Assembly (NCBI RefSeq): GCF_950295315.1
Contig: NW_026647188.1
Coordinates: 620,001 to 684,000, forward strand
DNA length: 64,000 nucleotides
Reading direction: 5' to 3'
DNA from: Erinaceus europaeus
Taxonomy: Eukaryota; Chordata; Mammalia; Eulipotyphla; Erinaceidae
The notes beneath the pieces were generated by a model. That model searched no databases. It was given only the letters and a program-made list of their open reading frames with translations, and was not told the DNA's origin. Positions 1 through 8,258 of this stretch are shown here, one piece after another. Made by a program: the position numbers and the translations under genes. Each line of letters opens with the position of its first letter. Positions within the stretch are counted from its first letter, which is position 1.

Positions 1-147
1 TCAAGCAACAAGGGCAGCAAAAGGAGAATAAATGGTCTGCAGGAGCAGTGGATTCCAGGTATATGTACGGAGCACCGGCAGTGACCCTGGAAGCAATAAA
101 TAAATAAATAAATACATATATATATATATATATATACATATATATAT
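1..147 (+). mobile_element. SINE copy A' (3' end only) with (AATA)n and (TA)n tail
   Basis: It begins in the AACAAGGGCAGCAAAAGG block of the hedgehog-type SINE 3' part, continues through CTGCAGGAGCAGTGG and ends in (AATA)n to 114 and an alternating TA tract to 147. The TATGTACGG variant identifies it as an A' copy like those of U2 and U4. The 5' part lies outside the window. Confidence 0.8.
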
Positions 148-243
148 GAAAACTCATAGAGAAAATATACAGGTAATATACATGTATACATGTGTTGGTG
201 TATCCACTTTGTAAATAAATGTACATGCACTTTTGTTTATCTA

Positions 244-492
244 GTGAAGCAGACCTGCAGGGGTCTACCTTTCTCTCACCCTTCTGTGTTTCCAGTCCTC
301 TCTACCTTTCTCTCTGTCCTATGCAAGGACAGTAACAGCAACAACAACGATAATAATAACCACAACAAAGTTCAGGCAACAAGGGCAGCCAAAGGGGAAA
401 ACATGGTCTGCAGGAGCAGTGGGTTCGTGGTGCAGGCCCCTAGCCCTGACAATAACCCTGGAGGCAATCAATCAGTCAATCAATCAATCAAT
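244..492 (+). mobile_element. SINE copy B (3' part)
   Basis: It starts at GTGAAGCAGACCTGCAGGGG, without the tRNA-like head, and runs through TCTCTCTGTCCTATGCAAGG, an ACAACAACGATAATAATAAC stretch, CAAGGGCAGCCAAAGG and GTGACCCTGG-like sequence to a degenerate tail of CAAT repeats. It lies in the same order and spacing as A and C and is more diverged from A than A' is. Confidence 0.85.
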
Positions 493-589
493 AGATAAAC
501 AATACACAAATAAAAAATGCAGGTATTATACATGTATACGTGTCTCTGTGTTTCTACTGAGTCAAATGAAAATGTGCTTTATTTATTTA

Positions 590-837
590 GTGAAGCAGAT
601 CTTCAGGGGGCCTATCTTTCTCTCCCCCATCTCTCTTTAACCTCCTCTTTCCATTTTTCTCTGTTCTCAGCAAGGACAGTAACTATCACAACAACAATAA
701 TAATATTATTAATAACCACAATATTCAAGCCACAAGGGCAGCAAAAGGGGAAAAAATGGAACATAGGAGCAGTGGATTAGTGGTACTGGCACTGCGCTAT
801 GGCAATAACCCCTTGTGGCAATAAATAAATAAATAAT
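590..837 (+). mobile_element. SINE copy C (3' part)
   Basis: It starts at GTGAAGCAGATCTTCAGGGG, continues with CTCTGTTCTCAGCAAGGACAG, CACAAGGGCAGCAAAAGG and an (AATA)n tail. The tRNA-like head is missing. The spacer before it (493-589) and the one after it (838-930) both align by eye with the A-B spacer around ATACATGTATAC and GTGTAAA, so C belongs to the same old tandem duplication as A and B. Confidence 0.85.
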
Positions 838-980
838 ACAAGTAATAGACAAGAATATGTCCCAGTGTGTGTTCCCACTGTGTAAACATAAAAGCACTTT
901 TATTTACTTATTTATATTTTATTTATTTCTTTCCTAGCCAAGAGAATTTCTTTTCACTGCTAAAAAAATGTCACATTAAG
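838..980. other. Spacer after SINE C, no gene
   Basis: AT-rich. The first 90 bp repeat the spacer found after A and B (CAAGTAATAGACAAGAATATG, then GTGTAAACATAAAAGCAC). The rest, with TTATTTATATTTTATTTA, is unclassified. The same segment occurs in every monomer. Confidence 0.7.
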
Positions 981-1206
981 CTTAGCAGGTGGTGCCTCAC
1001 CTGGTTAAGCACTCATGTTAAACTGTAGGAGGACCTGGGTTCAAGACCCTGGTTCCAACCTGCAGTGGGAAATCTTTACAAGTGGTGCACATGTGCTGCA
1101 GGTATCTCTCTGGTTCTCAAAATCTCTATCCCTCCCTTGTCTCTCAATTCTTGACTGTCCATTCCAAAAAATAAATCAAGATAATAGAAAGCAAAAAAAA
1201 AAAAAA
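981..1206 (+). mobile_element. Second tRNA-derived SINE with poly(A) tail
   Basis: It opens with GCAGGTGGTGCCTCACCTGG, has a consensus Pol III B box GGTTCAAGACC at 1038-1048, then CCAACCTGCAGTGGGAAA, AAGTGGTGCACATGTGCTGCAGG, a pyrimidine-rich part and poly(A) 1193-1206. As remembered, this matches a second erinaceid SINE subfamily (consensus near GGTGGCGCACCTGGTTGAGC). Extra bases within the A-box region suggest the internal promoter is degraded. Followed by GAAGAAGGAGAAGG. Confidence 0.85.
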
Positions 1207-1482
1207 GAAGAAGGAGAAGGCAAAATGAAATATCCTAATATTTCAAGGGGCTGCTCAAAACAATGCTTTCCTTATTATGATCCTCACAGCATACCATATT
1301 CAGAAAGGGAAAAGACACCGCGTTTCTTAAACCCAGTTTATTTAATACATTTATTCATTTATTTATTGAGGTGTTAATGTTTTACAATCGACAGAAGACT
1401 AGGGCTCTTATGCCAGAGGTCTCAAGTACCCCTAGATGGCTCTCTGCCTCTACAAAACCAATCAATCAACCCGTGCATCACT
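1207..1482. other. Unclassified AT-rich segment
   Basis: No open frame with coding character. TTTATTTATTGAGGTGTTAA followed by TGTTTTACAATCGACAGAAG (1356-1398) looks like an eroded piece of an interspersed element, but I cannot name it. The segment recurs in each monomer between the second SINE and the (CCAT)n tract. Confidence 0.5.
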
Positions 1483-1556
1483 CCATCCTTCCATCCATCC
1501 ATCCATCCTTCCATCCATCCATCCATCCATCCATCCATCCATCCATCCATCCATCC
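1483..1556 (+). repeat. (CCAT)n microsatellite, 74 bp
   Basis: CCATCCTTCCATC start, then CCAT units with one further CCTT interruption. Read on the other strand it is (ATGG)n. Its length varies between monomers from 34 to 86 bp. Confidence 0.97.
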
Positions 1557-1826
1557 AACTATCCATTGACAATCAACCAAGCTAAGTACAAACGGAGATA
1601 TAACCTGCACAGATACGTTGCCAACTGGGCAGTTTGGCTGAATAGGGCAGAGGAGCTGATCCAGGGAATGTCATGGGGCGTGTGGGTGTGGGTGGGGTGA
1701 GCAGGGGAGCCTGTGAGCTGGGTCACGTCAGGGACTCGGAGGGGTGGTGTGGGCAGCTGTCAAGGTGAAATGTCAAAAGCGCTCGAGCTGGTGATAAGGG
1801 CACCCGGAAGTGAGGAGAGAAAAGAG
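1557..1826. other. Unclassified segment with a G-quadruplex motif
   Basis: Low-copy-looking DNA with no recognisable element or gene. A GC-rich part contains a canonical quadruplex pattern at 1684-1707 (G3-N3-G3-N1-G4-N6-G4). The segment leads into the purine-rich minisatellite. Confidence 0.6.
1684..1707 (+). other. Putative G-quadruplex motif (proximal)
   Basis: GGG, TGT, GGG, T, GGGG, TGAGCA, GGGG fits G3+N1-7 four times. It is kept at the equivalent place in every complete monomer I inspected, including those with the upstream GTGGTTGGGCG variant. Motif only; folding is not shown. Confidence 0.7.
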
Positions 1827-1897
1827 GAGCGGAGCGGACAGGAGAGGAGAGGAGAGGACAGGAGAGGAGAGGAGAGGACAGGAGAGGACAGGAGAGG
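1827..1897 (+). repeat. GGAGAGGACA minisatellite, about 71 bp
   Basis: Units of GGAGAGGACA and GGAGA on an almost pure purine strand, with one C per long unit, preceded by GGAGCGGAGCGGACA. Such purine/pyrimidine tracts are prone to slippage and non-B structure. Length between monomers is about 56 to 96 bp. Confidence 0.95.
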
Positions 1898-2376
1898 AAC
1901 TGAGAAAGCCACCTGGACAGAGGTAGCATACCGGCATCCAGCAAGGCAGGCAGGCATGTAGGTAGCTGTAGCCCGGGCTCCCTGGCTCCTGGGCGCACCT
2001 CCTCCTTTGCTCTCTTGGCTGCCAGCCCCGAGGTCCGTCGTAGGTCAGCGCTGTCCTCCCGTTCTTCCGTCCCTCTGTGCCAGGGCCCAGGGGTCTGGTT
2101 GCTGCCGCTTGACATAGTGGCAGGACAGTTGGGCTGCCCAGTGCCAGTGCGCATGCGCACAGAATCCTGGGAGGGGGACATCACAGAGGGCTCCAGAGGT
2201 TGCTAGGCCACGAGGACCCCGCCCACCCAGTTGACCCCTAGGGAGTGGTGGTGGTGGCAGTGGTGGTGGCAGCAGCCATGACACCAACCCTGAACTTGAT
2301 CTGAGGGGTGGTGGCCAGCCACCAGAGCCAGAGCCCCAGGCCAAAGCCAGCGCAGGTGGGCGGGGCTCTGAGGCAA

Positions 2377-2408
2377 GGGGCACGGTGGGGGCGTGTCTGG
2401 GGGCGGGG
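2377..2408 (+). other. Putative G-quadruplex motif (core)
   Basis: G4, CACGGT, G5, CGTGTCT, G5, C, G4: four G runs with loops of 6, 7 and 1. It overlaps the second GC box. Repeated in all monomers with minor loop changes (U1, U3). Confidence 0.7.
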
Positions 2409-2580
2409 CCGGCATCTGACAGCCCAGGGCTGGGGTCCAAGGGCCGCCAGGCCCCTGTCCAAGCAAGTGCACTGACACACAGACAGACTGACTGACTGAC
2501 AGCCCCCAACCCACAGACACCCCGCAGGGCCCTGGGAGCCCTGAGCTGCCCCGGATCTGGCGGGCAGCCACCTGGACACA

Positions 2581-2599
2581 GGCCTCCATAGTGGAGGCC
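2581..2599. other. 8-bp perfect inverted repeat, 3-nt loop
   Basis: GGCCTCCA, TAG, TGGAGGCC. Present in all complete monomers, also in U11 and U13 where the base just upstream has changed. Could form a small RNA hairpin if transcribed. Confidence 0.7.
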
Positions 2600-2672
2600 C
2601 CTGTAGACCCCGTTGCCTGCTGACAGCGGCCCTCCTCCCCCTCCCTCTACCCCTCCCCCTCCCCTTCCTCAT

Positions 2673-3382
2673 CCTCAGAGGGACTCACTCAGGGCCCTTG
2701 GCCTAGGCAAGCCAGGGCTGCTGCTGTGGCTGCTGCAGCTGCTATCCAGTGGGTGGGTGCAGGTATCTGGCCCTGTCAGTTCCTGATTCTTGGGACCTGC
2801 CTGCCTCCAGATCCACCCACTCTCCAGTCCAGCCCCCTGCCCCTCCTCCGCAAGGATGCCCCCTTTTCCCCTTGCCCCCTGTCCCCTAGCTCCCCAACTG
2901 TCATCTACTGTTTGCCTCCTTTCCTGCCAGCCTGCTGCTGCCCTCCAGCCCTGGGGGCCCTGGGCCAGCCCAGCTGCCATCTGCACCATCCTGCAGGGGG
3001 ACCTGCCCTAACGCCCTGCCACCACAGGCACACACAGCCCTGCACCTATTCAGGGGCTCCCCTGCCTGCAGCCTGCCCCCCAAACAGTCTCCTTCTGCCC
3101 CTCAACCCCCTTCTAACCCCTGTCAGGGCCCCTCACACACACCTGGGCATGAGTATCCCACACATGCACATCTCTCCCCTCCCCCTCCACTCCATTTGCA
3201 CTAAGGATGGGAAGAGTCTTTTTCTCTGGGTATCCCCAGAGGAGTTGGGTCTGTCCAATGTCCTGGGGAGCCGGAACTGCAAACAATCTACAATGAAACA
3301 TTGGGATCTCAGGCAACCCAATCCCAAGTGCGCTGTGCAAGCCTAGGACTGGCGAAAACACCCCACTCTGAGCACAAGGTCT
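2673..3382. other. C-rich, pyrimidine-biased segment, no supported gene
   Basis: It contains CTG/GCTG repeats near 2717-2745, a C-rich run at 2859-2886 (C5-N4-C4-N3-C5-N3-C4; i-motif here, quadruplex on the other strand) and a splice-acceptor-like tract TTTGCCTCCTTTCCTGCCAG at 2911-2930. An open frame of about 190 codons crosses it but starts at GTG, has no early ATG, is low-complexity proline/leucine/cysteine rich, and is shifted by small indels in U6, U8 and U14. I do not call it a gene. Confidence 0.6.
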
Positions 3383-3508
3383 GCCTGGGGCAGTGGCTCC
3401 TCCAGTGGACTCAGAGACAGGCAGAGGCAGACAGCGTTTTCAGGTTCAAAACCTGTACTTCCCAGAAGCTGGTCCATCAGTAGGGTAAAAAAAAAAAAAA
3501 AAAAAAAA
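3383..3508 (+). mobile_element. Third SINE-like element with poly(A) (A22)
   Basis: GCCTGGGGCAGTGGCTCCTCC, then an exact Pol III B box GGTTCAAAACC at 3443-3453, ACCTGTACTTCCCAGAAGC and a poly(A) run at 3487-3508. Head, B box and tail order fit a short tRNA-derived SINE; the subfamily is not identified. The A run is followed at once by GGC and eight T. Confidence 0.65.
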
Positions 3509-3720
3509 GGCTTTTTTTTCCCCACTGCCTGACTCTCCTGTGTGATGCCTGTTTCTCAGTGAAACAAGGGAAAAAAATCTTTTTGGGAGGGAGCAAGACC
3601 AAGATGCAGGCAGGTGGACTCCGTGGAGGGTGGATGGGTAGATGGACCATGCCCTGGCTCTAGAGCCCCAGCTGCTGTTCCAGGCGCTCTCTGATTCCAG
3701 AGATCCCCCTGTGGCTTCTC
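3509..3720. other. Flank between third SINE and the anchor
   Basis: About 210 bp recurring at the end of each monomer: T run, CCCCACTGCCTGACTCTCC, AAAAAAATCTTTTTGGGAGG and TGGATGGGTAGATGG. No gene or recognised element. Confidence 0.5.
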
Positions 3721-3803
3721 ATGAGACTATTTCCAAGACTGATCCTCACGATATTGAGGATTCAAAAAATAGACAGGTCATATTGGTGTAAAAAGGAAAT
3801 CCA

Positions 3804-4164
3804 GGGAGGTTGGACGAATGTCAGAGGGTTAAGAGGTGGTGGAGGAAACGAGGGGACAGGCAGAAGGATCTGCGGTATGGCCCCCAGACCCCCACCTGCA
3901 GGGGAGTAGCTTTACAGGGGGTGAAGCAGATCTTCAGGGGCTCTATCTTTCAGTACCCCCTCTGACTTTCCCCTCCCCTATCCCTTTCTCTCTGTCCTAT
4001 GCAAGGACAGTAACAACAACAACAACAATAATAAGAAGAAGCACAACAATGATCAAGCAACAAGGGCAGCAAAAGGAGAATAAATGGTGTGCAGGAGCAG
4101 TGGATTCCAGGTATATGTATGGAGCACCGGCAGTGACCCTGGAAGCAATAAATAAATAAATAAA
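3804..4164 (+). mobile_element. SINE copy A (near full length)
   Basis: A tRNA-like head from GGGAGGTTGGACGAATGTCAG (with GGGTTAAG, A-box side), GGATCTGCGGTATGGCCCCC at the degraded B-box place, CCCCCACCTGCAGGGGAGTAG, GTGAAGCAGATCTTCAGGGG, TCTCTGTCCTATGCAAGG, CAACAAGGGCAGCAAAAGG and (AATA)n. This is the layout of the common hedgehog tRNA-derived SINE as remembered. A (TA)n tract follows at 4167-4189. A is the only copy of the block with its head. Confidence 0.85.
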
Positions 4165-4285
4165 TACATATATATATATATATATATATGAAAACTCATA
4201 GAGAAAATATACAGGTAATATACATGTATACATGTGTTGGTGTATCCACTTTGTAAATAAATGTACATGCACTTTTGTTTATCTA

Positions 4286-4534
4286 GTGAAGCAGACCTGC
4301 AGGGGTCTACCTTTCTCTCACCCTTCTGTGTTTCCAGTCCTCTCTCCCTTTCTCTCTGTCCTATGCAAGGACAGTAACAGCAACAACAACGATAATAATA
4401 ACCACAACAAAGTACAGGCAACAAGGGCAGCCAAAGGGGAAAACATGGTCTGCAGGAGCAGTGGGTTCGTGGTGCAGGCCCCTAGCCCTGACAATAACCC
4501 TGGAGGCAATCAATCAGTCAATCAATCAATCAAT
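4286..4534 (+). mobile_element. SINE copy B of U1
   Basis: Headless 3' part with CAAT-type tail. U1 and U3 alone have AAAGTACAGG here instead of AAAGTTCAGG. Confidence 0.85.
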
Positions 4535-4631
4535 AGATAAAGAATACACAAATAAAAAATGCAGGTATTATACATGTATACGTGTCTCTGTGTTTCTACT
4601 GAGTCAAATGAAAATGTGCTTTATTTATTTA

Positions 4632-4879
4632 GTGAAGCAGATCTTCAGGGGGCCTATCTTTCTCTCCCCCATCTCTCTTTAACCTCCTCTTTCCATTTTT
4701 CTCTGTTCTCAGCAAGGACAGTAACTATCACAACAACAATAATAATATTATTAATAACCACAATATTCAAGCCACAAGGGCAGCAAAAGGGGAAAAAATG
4801 GAACATAGGAGCAGTGGATTAGTGGTACTGGCACTGCGCTATGGCAATAACCCCTTGTGGCAATAAATAAATAAATAAT
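4632..4879 (+). mobile_element. SINE copy C of U1
   Basis: Headless 3' part starting at GTGAAGCAGATCTTCAGGGG and ending in (AATA)n, followed by the third version of the common spacer. Confidence 0.85.
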
Positions 4880-5022
4880 ACAAGTAATAGACAAGAATAT
4901 GTCCCAGTGTGTGTTCCCACTGTGTAAACATAAAAGCACTTTTATTTACTTATTTATATTTTATTTATTTCTTTCCTAGCCAAGAGAATTTCTTTTCACT
5001 GCTAAAAAAATGTCACATTAAG

Positions 5023-5250
5023 CTTAGCAGGTGGTGCCTCACCTGGTTAAGCACTCATGTTAAACTGTAGGAGGACCTGGGTTCAAGACCCTGGTTCCAA
5101 CCTGCAGTGGGAAATCTTTACAAGTGGTGCACATGTGCTGCAGGTATCTCTCTGGTTCTCAAAATCTCTATCCCTCCCTTGTCTCTCAATTCTTGACTGT
5201 CCATTCCAAAAAATAAATCAAGATAATAGAAAGCAAAAAAAAAAAAAAAA
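5023..5250 (+). mobile_element. Second SINE of U1
   Basis: B box GGTTCAAGACC intact; poly(A) of 16, then GAAGAAGG. Confidence 0.85.
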
Positions 5251-5526
5251 GAAGAAGGAGAAGGCAAAATGAAATATCCTAATATTTCAAGGGGCTGCTC
5301 AAAACAATGCTTTCCTTATTATGATCCTCACAGCATACCATATTCAGAAAGGGAAAAGACACCGCGTTTCTTAAACCCAGTTTATTTAATACATTTATTC
5401 ATTTATTTATTGAGGTGTTAATGTTTTACAATCGACAGAAGACTAGGGCTCTTATGCCAGAGGTCTCAAGTACCCCTAGATGGCTCTCTGCCTCTACAAA
5501 ACCAATCAATCAACCCGTGCATCACT

Positions 5527-5600
5527 CCATCCTTCCATCCATCCATCCATCCTTCCATCCATCCATCCATCCTTCCATCCATCCATCCATCCATCCATCC
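5527..5600 (+). repeat. (CCAT)n of U1, 74 bp
   Basis: Same length as in U0 but with one more CCTT interruption. Confidence 0.97.
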
Positions 5601-5870
5601 AACTATCCATTGACAATCAACCAAGCTAAGTACAAACGGAGATATAACCTGCACAGATACGTTGCCAACTGGGCAGTTTGGCTGAATAGGGCAGAGGAGC
5701 TGATCCAGGGAATGTGGTGGGGCGTGTGGGTGTGGGTGGGGTGAGCAGGGGAGCCTGTGAGCTGGGTCACGTCAGGGACTCGGAGGGGTGGTGTGGGCAG
5801 CTGTCAAGGTGAAATGTCAAAAGCGCTCGAGCTGGTGATAAGGGCACCCGGAAGTGAGGAGAGAAAAGAG

Positions 5871-5931
5871 GAGCGGAGCGGACAGGAGAGGAGAGGAGAG
5901 GAGAGGAGAGGACAGGAGAGGACAGGAGAGG
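5871..5931 (+). repeat. GGAGAGGACA minisatellite of U1, about 61 bp
   Basis: Fewer long units than U0; five consecutive GGAGA units. Confidence 0.95.
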
Positions 5932-6003
5932 AACTGAGAAAGCCACCTGGACAGAGGTAGCATACCGGCATCCAGCAAGGCAGGCAGGCATGTAGGTAGC
6001 TGT

Positions 6004-6706
6004 AGCCTGGGCTCCCTGGCTCCTGGGCGCACCTCCTCCTTTGCTCTCTTGGCTGCCAGCCCCGAGGTCCGTCGTAGGTCAGCGCTGTCCTCCCGTTCTT
6101 CCGTCCCTCTGTGCCAGGGCCCAGGGGTCTGGTTGCTGCCGCTTGACATAGTGGCAGGACAGTTGGGCTGCCCAGTGCCAGTGCGCATGCGCACAGAATC
6201 CTGGGAGGGGGACATCACAGAGGGCTCCAGAGGTTGCTAGGCCACGAGGACCCCGCCCACCCAGTTGACCCCTAGGGAGTGGTGGTGGTGGCAGTGGTGG
6301 TGGCAGCAGCCATGACACCCACCCTGAACTTGATCTGAGGGGTGGTGGCCAGCCACCAGAGCCAGAGCCCCAGGCCAAAGCCAGCGCCGGTGGGCGGGGC
6401 TCTGAGGCAAGGGGCACGGTGGGGGCGTGTCCGGGGGCGGGGCCGGCATCTGACAGCCCAGGGCTGGGGTCCAAGGGCCGCCAGGCCCCTGTCCAAGCAA
6501 GTGCACTGACACACAGACAGACTGACTGACTGACAGCCCCCAACCCACAGACACCCCGCAGGGCCCTGGGTGCCCTGAGCTGCCCCGGATCTGGCGGGCA
6601 GCCACCTGGACACAGGCCTCCATAGTGGAGGCCCCTGTAGACCCCGTTGCCTGCTGACAGCGGCCCTCCTCCCCCTCCCTCTACCCCTCCCCCTCCCCTT
6701 CCTCAT
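6004..6706. promoter_or_regulatory. CpG core of U1, NRF1 palindrome at 6182-6193
   Basis: TGCGCATGCGCA intact. GGTGGGCGGGGC preceded by GCCG rather than GCAG, which adds a CpG shared only with U3. Confidence 0.55.
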
Positions 6707-7416
6707 CCTCAGAGGGACTCACTCAGGGCCCTTGGCCTAGGCAAGCCAGGGCTGCTGCTGTGGCTGCTGCAGCTGCTATCCAGTGGGTGGGTGCAGGTAT
6801 CTGGCCCTGTCAGTTCCTGATTCTTGGGACCTGCCTGCCTCCAGCTCCACCCACTCTCCAGTCCAGCCCCCAGCCCCTCCTCCGCAAGGATGCCCCCTTT
6901 TCCCCTTGCCCCCTGTCCCCTAGCTCCCCAACTGTCATCTACTGTTTGCCTCCTTTCCTGCCAGCCTGCTGCTGCCCTCCAGCCCTGGGGGCCCTGGGCC
7001 AGCCCAGCTGCCATCTGCACCATCCTGCAGGGGGACCTGCCCTAACGCCCTGCCACCACAGGCACACACAGCCCTGCACCTATTCAGGGGCTCCCCTGCC
7101 TGCAGCCTGCCCCCCAAACAGTCTCCTTCTGCCCCTCAACCCCCTTCTAACCCCTGTCAGGGCCCCTCACACACACCTGGGCATGAGTATCCCACACATG
7201 CACATCTCTCCCCTCCCCCTCCACTCCATTTGCACTAAGGATGTGAAGAGTCTTTTTCTCTGGGTATCCCCAGAGGAGTTGGGTCTGTCCAATGTCCTGG
7301 GGAGCCGGAACTGCAAACAATCTACAATGTAACATTGGGATCTCAGGCAACCCAATCCCAAGTGCGCTGTGCAAGCCTAGGACTGGCGAAAACACCCCAC
7401 TCTGAGCACAAGGTCT

Positions 7417-7537
7417 GCCTGGGGCAGTGGCTCCTCCAGTGGACTCAGAGACAGGCAGAGGCAGACAGCGTTTTCAGGTTCAAAACCTGTACTTCCCAGA
7501 AGCTGGTCCATCAGTAGGGTAAAAAAAAAAAAAAAAA
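7417..7537 (+). mobile_element. Third SINE-like element of U1 (A17)
   Basis: B box GGTTCAAAACC intact; the A run is followed by GGC and ten T. Confidence 0.65.
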
Positions 7538-7834
7538 GGCTTTTTTTTTTCCCCACTGCCTGACTCTCCTGTGTGATGCCTGTTTCTCAGTGAAACAAGG
7601 GAAAAAAATCTTTTTGGGAGGGAGCAAGACCAAGATGCAGGCAGGTGGACTCCGTGGAGGGTGGATGGGTAGATGGACCATGCCCTGGCTCTAGAGCCCC
7701 AGCTGCTGTTCCAGGCGCTCTCTGATTCCAGAGATCCCCCTGTGGCTTCTCATGAGACTATTTGCAAGACTGATCCTCACGATATTGAGGATTCAAAAAA
7801 TAGACAGGTCATTTTGGTGTAAAAAGGAAATCCA

Positions 7835-8196
7835 GGGAGGTTGGACGAATGTCAGAGGGTTAAGAGGTGGTGGAGGAAACGAGGGGACAGGCAGAAGGAT
7901 CTGCGGTATGGCCCCCAGACCCCCACCTGCAGGGGAGTAGCTTTACAGGGGGTGAAGCAGATCTTCAGGGGCTCTATCTTTCACTACCCCCTCTGACTTT
8001 CCCCTCTCCTATCCATTTCTCTCTGTCCTATGCAAGGACAGTAACAACAACAACAACAATAAGAAGAAAAAGCACAACAATGATCAAGCAACAAGGGCAG
8101 CAAAAGGAGAATAAATGGTGTGCAGGAGCAGTGGATTCCAGGTATATGTATGGAGCACCGGCAGTGACCCTGGAAACAATAAATAAATAAATAAAT

Positions 8197-8258
<62 letters not shown>

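Larger units (their letters stand above)
1970..2672. promoter_or_regulatory. CpG- and GC-rich core with NRF1 palindrome (U0)
   Basis: Seen: a perfect TGCGCATGCGCA at 2148-2159 (a 14-bp palindrome with its flanking G and C), CCCCGCCCACCC at 2217-2228, GC boxes GGGCGGGGC at 2358-2366 and GGGCGGGGCC at 2401-2410, a quadruplex motif at 2377-2408, and clustered CpGs. No TATA box. Known: the 12-mer is the NRF1 consensus, and NRF1 with Sp1-type boxes is typical of TATA-less, often bidirectional, CpG-island promoters. Inferred: a promoter-like element in each monomer, direction unknown. Several open frames overlap it on both strands; none has a recognisable domain. Confidence 0.55.
1..3720 (+). repeat. 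Monomer U0 (partial, left edge)
   Basis: It starts inside a SINE copy whose TATGTACGG variant matches the A' copies of U2 and U4, so U0 was probably a long monomer. It shares with U2 and U4 a GATAAACAATAC variant near 494 and CTCTCTACC near 299, which makes it the first member of the alternating two-monomer register. It is used here as the reference for internal layout: C copy to 837, unclassified spacer 838-980, second SINE 981-1206, unclassified 1207-1482, (CCAT)n 1483-1556, unclassified 1557-1826, minisatellite 1827-1897, CpG core 1970-2672, C-rich segment 2673-3382, third SINE 3383-3508, flank 3509-3720. Confidence 0.95.
3721..7751 (+). repeat. Monomer U1 (short, 4031 bp)
   Basis: A-B-C arrangement with one A copy and no (CA)n tract. 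It shares with U3 AAAGTACAGG (near 4410), AGCGCCGGTGGG (near 6385), GGTGCCCTGAG (near 6569) and CCCCCAGCCCC (near 6867), variants absent from U0, U2 and U4. The G-quadruplex motif of the core is kept, with a T-to-C change in its second loop. Confidence 0.95.

Noticed and set aside
244..837. B and C as two independent SINE insertions
   Set aside because: Their spacers and 5' truncation points match, so tandem duplication explains them better.
981..1206. tRNA gene candidates at the B boxes GGTTCAAGACC and GGTTCAAAACC
   Set aside because: No acceptor stem or anticodon arm can be drawn; poly(A) tails and position inside repeats fit SINEs.
2279..2307. ATGACACCC start in a good context (GCAGCCATGA) in the core
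   Set aside because: The frame ends after eight codons.
2319..2333. CTCF-like CCACCAGAGCC in the core
   Set aside because: Matches the left half of the CTCF core only; the GGC part is missing. Other near matches (pyrimidine-rich segment) also fail at key bases. A matrix scan is needed before any claim.
1723..2672. Minus-strand open frames of 128-208 codons over the minisatellite and CpG core
   Set aside because: They overlap each other in different frames, translate simple repeats (serine/leucine/proline from the minisatellite, threonine and histidine runs from GTG repeats), and their ends move with single-base changes. GC-rich DNA has few stops.
2726..3346. Plus-strand open frame of about 190-214 codons repeated in every complete monomer
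   Set aside because: Starts at GTG with no early ATG, proline- and leucine-rich low complexity, no domain, and small indels in U6, U8 and U14 shift it. Repetition reflects array homogeneity, not selection.
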